The notes beneath the pieces were generated by a model. That model was not told the origin of the DNA. It ran no database searches and saw only the letters and a program-made list of their open reading frames with translations. A DNA stretch of 64,000 bases from Pedobacter jeongneungensis (GTDB lineage: Bacteria; Bacteroidota; Bacteroidia; Sphingobacteriales; Sphingobacteriaceae), in the NCBI RefSeq assembly GCF_000633455.1, contig NZ_AYMG01000031.1, forward strand, positions 1-64,000. Direction: 5' to 3'. Position numbers and translations under genes: made by a program. Of this stretch, positions 62,801 to 64,000 are shown one piece after another (the stretch's first letter is position 1; every line of letters begins with the position of its first letter).

Positions 62801-62903
62801 CGATCCGGAAATTAACCAGGGTGGCGTTGCCCCGGGTATAGATTACAATAACTTCTACCCTAAAACACGTACCTTCTTATTAGGCCTTAACGCATCATTT
62901 TAA
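59865..62903 (+). CDS. SusC/RagA-family TonB-dependent receptor
   Basis: The 1012-residue receptor has a signal peptide (about 1-30, ending AFAQ), a carboxypeptidase-D-like domain (about 34-110, ITGNLMDTENMPIIGASVAVKG), plug (about 115-235, with VVVVGYGKSSRKTLSSAITSV, PYYVIDGIPGAD and GNRAASGVIMVTTK) and a barrel ending FLLGLNASF. Unlike the first SusC it has no STN domain, so its expression is not controlled by a FecR/ECF pair; a LacI operator lies before the preceding gene. With the SusD that follows it forms an outer-membrane importer. Linkage to inositol oxygenase suggests inositol-containing or uronate-containing ligands, which is inferred. Confidence 0.97.
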   Translation: MRFTCTSLKYGGIFLLFLLISQAFNPAFAQEERKITGNLMDTENMPIIGASVAVKGTSKVTVTGDKGAFSITAKNGDKLVFTFMGYEAKEITIGTASNYKVTIKEATASLTDVVVVGYGKSSRKTLSSAITSVKPEELNKGAIADVGQLLQGKVAGMNISASGDPNKPAAVILRGASTVNSPGAPYYVIDGIPGADIAAIAPADIESIDVLKDAAATAIYGNRAASGVIMVTTKRGKSGKPQLNYSGYGAVEKVSNQLDLMNADQLRSFLSANKAAFSPNDDLGANTDWMKSIERSTAFSQNHNLSFSGGAEHSNYSASLNYFNKEGILSKSSLNRIIGRLNIDQYAFNDKVKFSLNLSNSSSKSINEPLQNIVLLQAAKRLPVSPIYNADGSYFENLNNSGYFNPVAIANNAQDETKYNVLLGGFNTEVKLPFGFTYNINLSYQKTTAAHGEFYSSYFGKYPTSNFYNNPDPGIGIAHTLIGGLFGTNGSALRSNYENTNKTLETFLTWDKKLGDHSINAVLGYTYQDNVYGDGFQTSSTNFPTDYIGFSNLALGNPYAISSYRINLGNDLTYGRILMISDFFRVNYNYKNKYLFQGSIRRDGSSVFGKNNQWGYFPSAGLAWRVSEEEFMKGQSVISDLKIRASYGVTGNSSGIGAYTGQLIYGISGTYYNNGVQAAAYAPIQGSNPDLKWERTATKNLGVDFGILNNKITGSVDVYDKNTTDMLFKYNVSASLVPGGAIWANGGSINNKGIEVSLTASPVNTKSFSWASTINMAYNKNKITSLKGPYSNGDSVRYSDPEGPGQTNATLQILKVGYPLGQFFSLKYAGKDASGNSLFYKHDGSTTTTPSIGTDYFYLGNAQPKVLMGWSNTFKYKALELNIFLRGTFGNKIFNATRADLSYTAGAAVNNILNSAADDKISDTRNSFYSDRYIESGSYVRLDNATLGYNFKNPVKYVNTIRLYLSTNNLFTITGYKGIDPEINQGGVAPGIDYNNFYPKTRTFLLGLNASF

Positions 62904-62921
62904 AAGATAAATTTTAAAGAC

Positions 62922-64000
62922 ATGAAAAAGATATTATTTGGAATATTTTGTGCACTAACAGGGGCATTAATATTTACTTCCTGCCAAAAACTCGAAATTC
63001 CCATTACATCCGAACTTACACCGGAATCTTATCCGCAAACAGCTGCCCAGTTAACCTCGGCATCCGGCCCGGTGTACATCAATTTAAGAAGCGATTACGC
63101 GACTACCTATTTCTTTTTGCAAAGTTCATCTACGGATGAATCGGTACTGCCCATTTTTGCATCGGACTGGATTGATGGCAATAAATACCTGGAGCTGCAT
63201 CGCCATACCTGGAATAAAGATAATGCCTGGGTGGCAGCGGGCTGGAGTTACTTAACCAATATTATTGGAACGGCTAACCAAACCATCTCTATTATTAACG
63301 CATCGGCCCCGGCAGGTGCAGCAAAAAATACCAACCTTGCAGAATTGAAAACCATGCGTGCATTGTCCTATTTTATGATGATGGATATGTACGGCAATGT
63401 ACCTTTAGATACTTTGTATGGCGCTACAGCATTAAAAACCAATACGCCACGTGCACAGGTATTTAATTATATAGAAAGCGAACTTAAAGCGGCTATCCCT
63501 TACTTAAAATCGACAACAGGTGTTTCAACTTATGGTTTACCGACCAAATACCTTGCTTATTCTATATTGGCAAAAATGTACCTGAACGCTGTTGTTTACA
63601 CCGGTACGGCACGTTACGATGATTGTATTGCGGCCTGCGACCAGGTAATCAGTTCGGGCTTGTACAGTATAGAGCCTATGTCGAGCTACCTGCAGATGTT
63701 TTATCCGACAAATGGCCCATCGCAAAAGGAATTTATTTTTGCGATCCCATTTGATGCGTCTACCTCTTCCGGCAATATGTTTTTAGCCCGTTACGATCTT
63801 AACCGAAACCTGGGAATCCGTTATCAGTATTCTGGTTCTACGGCAGGTTCTTTTACCAATCCGGTGATGAACCAAAGCAGCGGCGGTGGTTTAGCGAATA
63901 ATAAACCCAGCGGACCAAGAATGACCACCAGCGAGTTTTATGCAAATTTTAACGATGCTAATGATATCCGCAATAAACAATGGCTTACAGGCCCGCAGTA
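62922..64000 (+). CDS. SusD/RagB-family outer-membrane lipoprotein, partial (cut by the window end)
   Basis: The frame from ATG 62922 runs 359 codons to the edge. A lipoprotein signal ends in FTSCQK with Cys21. Typical SusD regions follow: WVAAGWSYLTNIIGTANQTISI near 105-126, LAELKTMRALSYFMMMDMYGNVPLDT near 142-167, and AYSILAKMYLNAVVYTG near 211-227 (TPR-like helices). It begins 19 bases after the SusC stop. It is the surface-binding partner of that SusC. Confidence 0.93.
   Translation, partial: MKKILFGIFCALTGALIFTSCQKLEIPITSELTPESYPQTAAQLTSASGPVYINLRSDYATTYFFLQSSSTDESVLPIFASDWIDGNKYLELHRHTWNKDNAWVAAGWSYLTNIIGTANQTISIINASAPAGAAKNTNLAELKTMRALSYFMMMDMYGNVPLDTLYGATALKTNTPRAQVFNYIESELKAAIPYLKSTTGVSTYGLPTKYLAYSILAKMYLNAVVYTGTARYDDCIAACDQVISSGLYSIEPMSSYLQMFYPTNGPSQKEFIFAIPFDASTSSGNMFLARYDLNRNLGIRYQYSGSTAGSFTNPVMNQSSGGGLANNKPSGPRMTTSEFYANFNDANDIRNKQWLTGPQ

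Overview
The window reads as chromosome of a Bacteroidota bacterium, most probably a Sphingobacteriaceae member close to Pedobacter. This is inferred from gene content and not from any search. The evidence is two SusC/SusD pairs, an ECF sigma/FecR pair, outer-membrane beta-barrel receptors with carboxypeptidase-D-like domains, lipoproteins with Bacteroidota-type export signals, AT-rich spacers, few Shine-Dalgarno sequences and promoter elements of the TAnnTTTG type. I see no tRNA, rRNA, CRISPR array, prophage or insertion sequence. Both ends cut genes: a secreted protein at the left edge and a SusD lipoprotein at the right edge.

Layout. 1-3258 (minus): an unusual operon of a formyltransferase, a phage-tail-collar protein, a periplasmic-binding-protein-like protein without signal peptide, and a secreted protein. 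3830-4381: a small RelA/SpoT-type HD hydrolase. 4467-7520 (minus): a phosphonatase-like HAD hydrolase, a zinc alcohol dehydrogenase and an organophosphate-type MFS carrier, probably an organophosphonate/organophosphate pathway. 7834-30304: mostly housekeeping and accessory genes, namely an orphan PAS histidine kinase, secreted unknowns, a RibD-C reductase, a MocR/EamA divergent pair, alpha/beta hydrolases, an ABC-F ATPase, an outer-membrane receptor, a beta-lactamase-fold hydrolase with its MarR regulator, an AraC regulator, a VOC-EVE-MarR operon, and a pair of DJ-1/GlxA-fold proteins.

30426-39278 (plus): sigma factor, FecR anti-sigma, SusC with STN domain, SusD, purple-acid-phosphatase-like enzyme and glycerophosphodiester phosphodiesterase. 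No glycosidase is present, so this looks like a surface uptake system for phosphodiesters. 39472-43047 holds small secreted or membrane proteins and an RCC1-repeat lipoprotein. 43345-47904 has a diadenylate-cyclase-like (DACNV-type) protein divergent from a four-PAS orphan histidine kinase, followed by the decayed C-terminus of a second kinase.

48066-64000: a uronate/inositol region. It has an arabinose/fucose-isomerase-like protein, AraC regulator, mannonate dehydratase (UxuA), two LacI regulators, a divergent GH28 protein, a sodium/solute symporter, a myo-inositol oxygenase and a second SusC/SusD pair. Myo-inositol oxygenase makes D-glucuronate, which reaches mannonate dehydratase after isomerisation and reduction steps encoded elsewhere. 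Three spacers here share a near-identical ACGTAAACGTTTAAGTAAA-type site, which suggests that one LacI-type regulator links the genes. The most interesting items are the inositol oxygenase/SusCD/uronate region, the DAC-like gene, the phosphodiester SusCD locus, the collar/formyltransferase operon, and several near-perfect palindromes or phased direct repeats in front of regulated genes.
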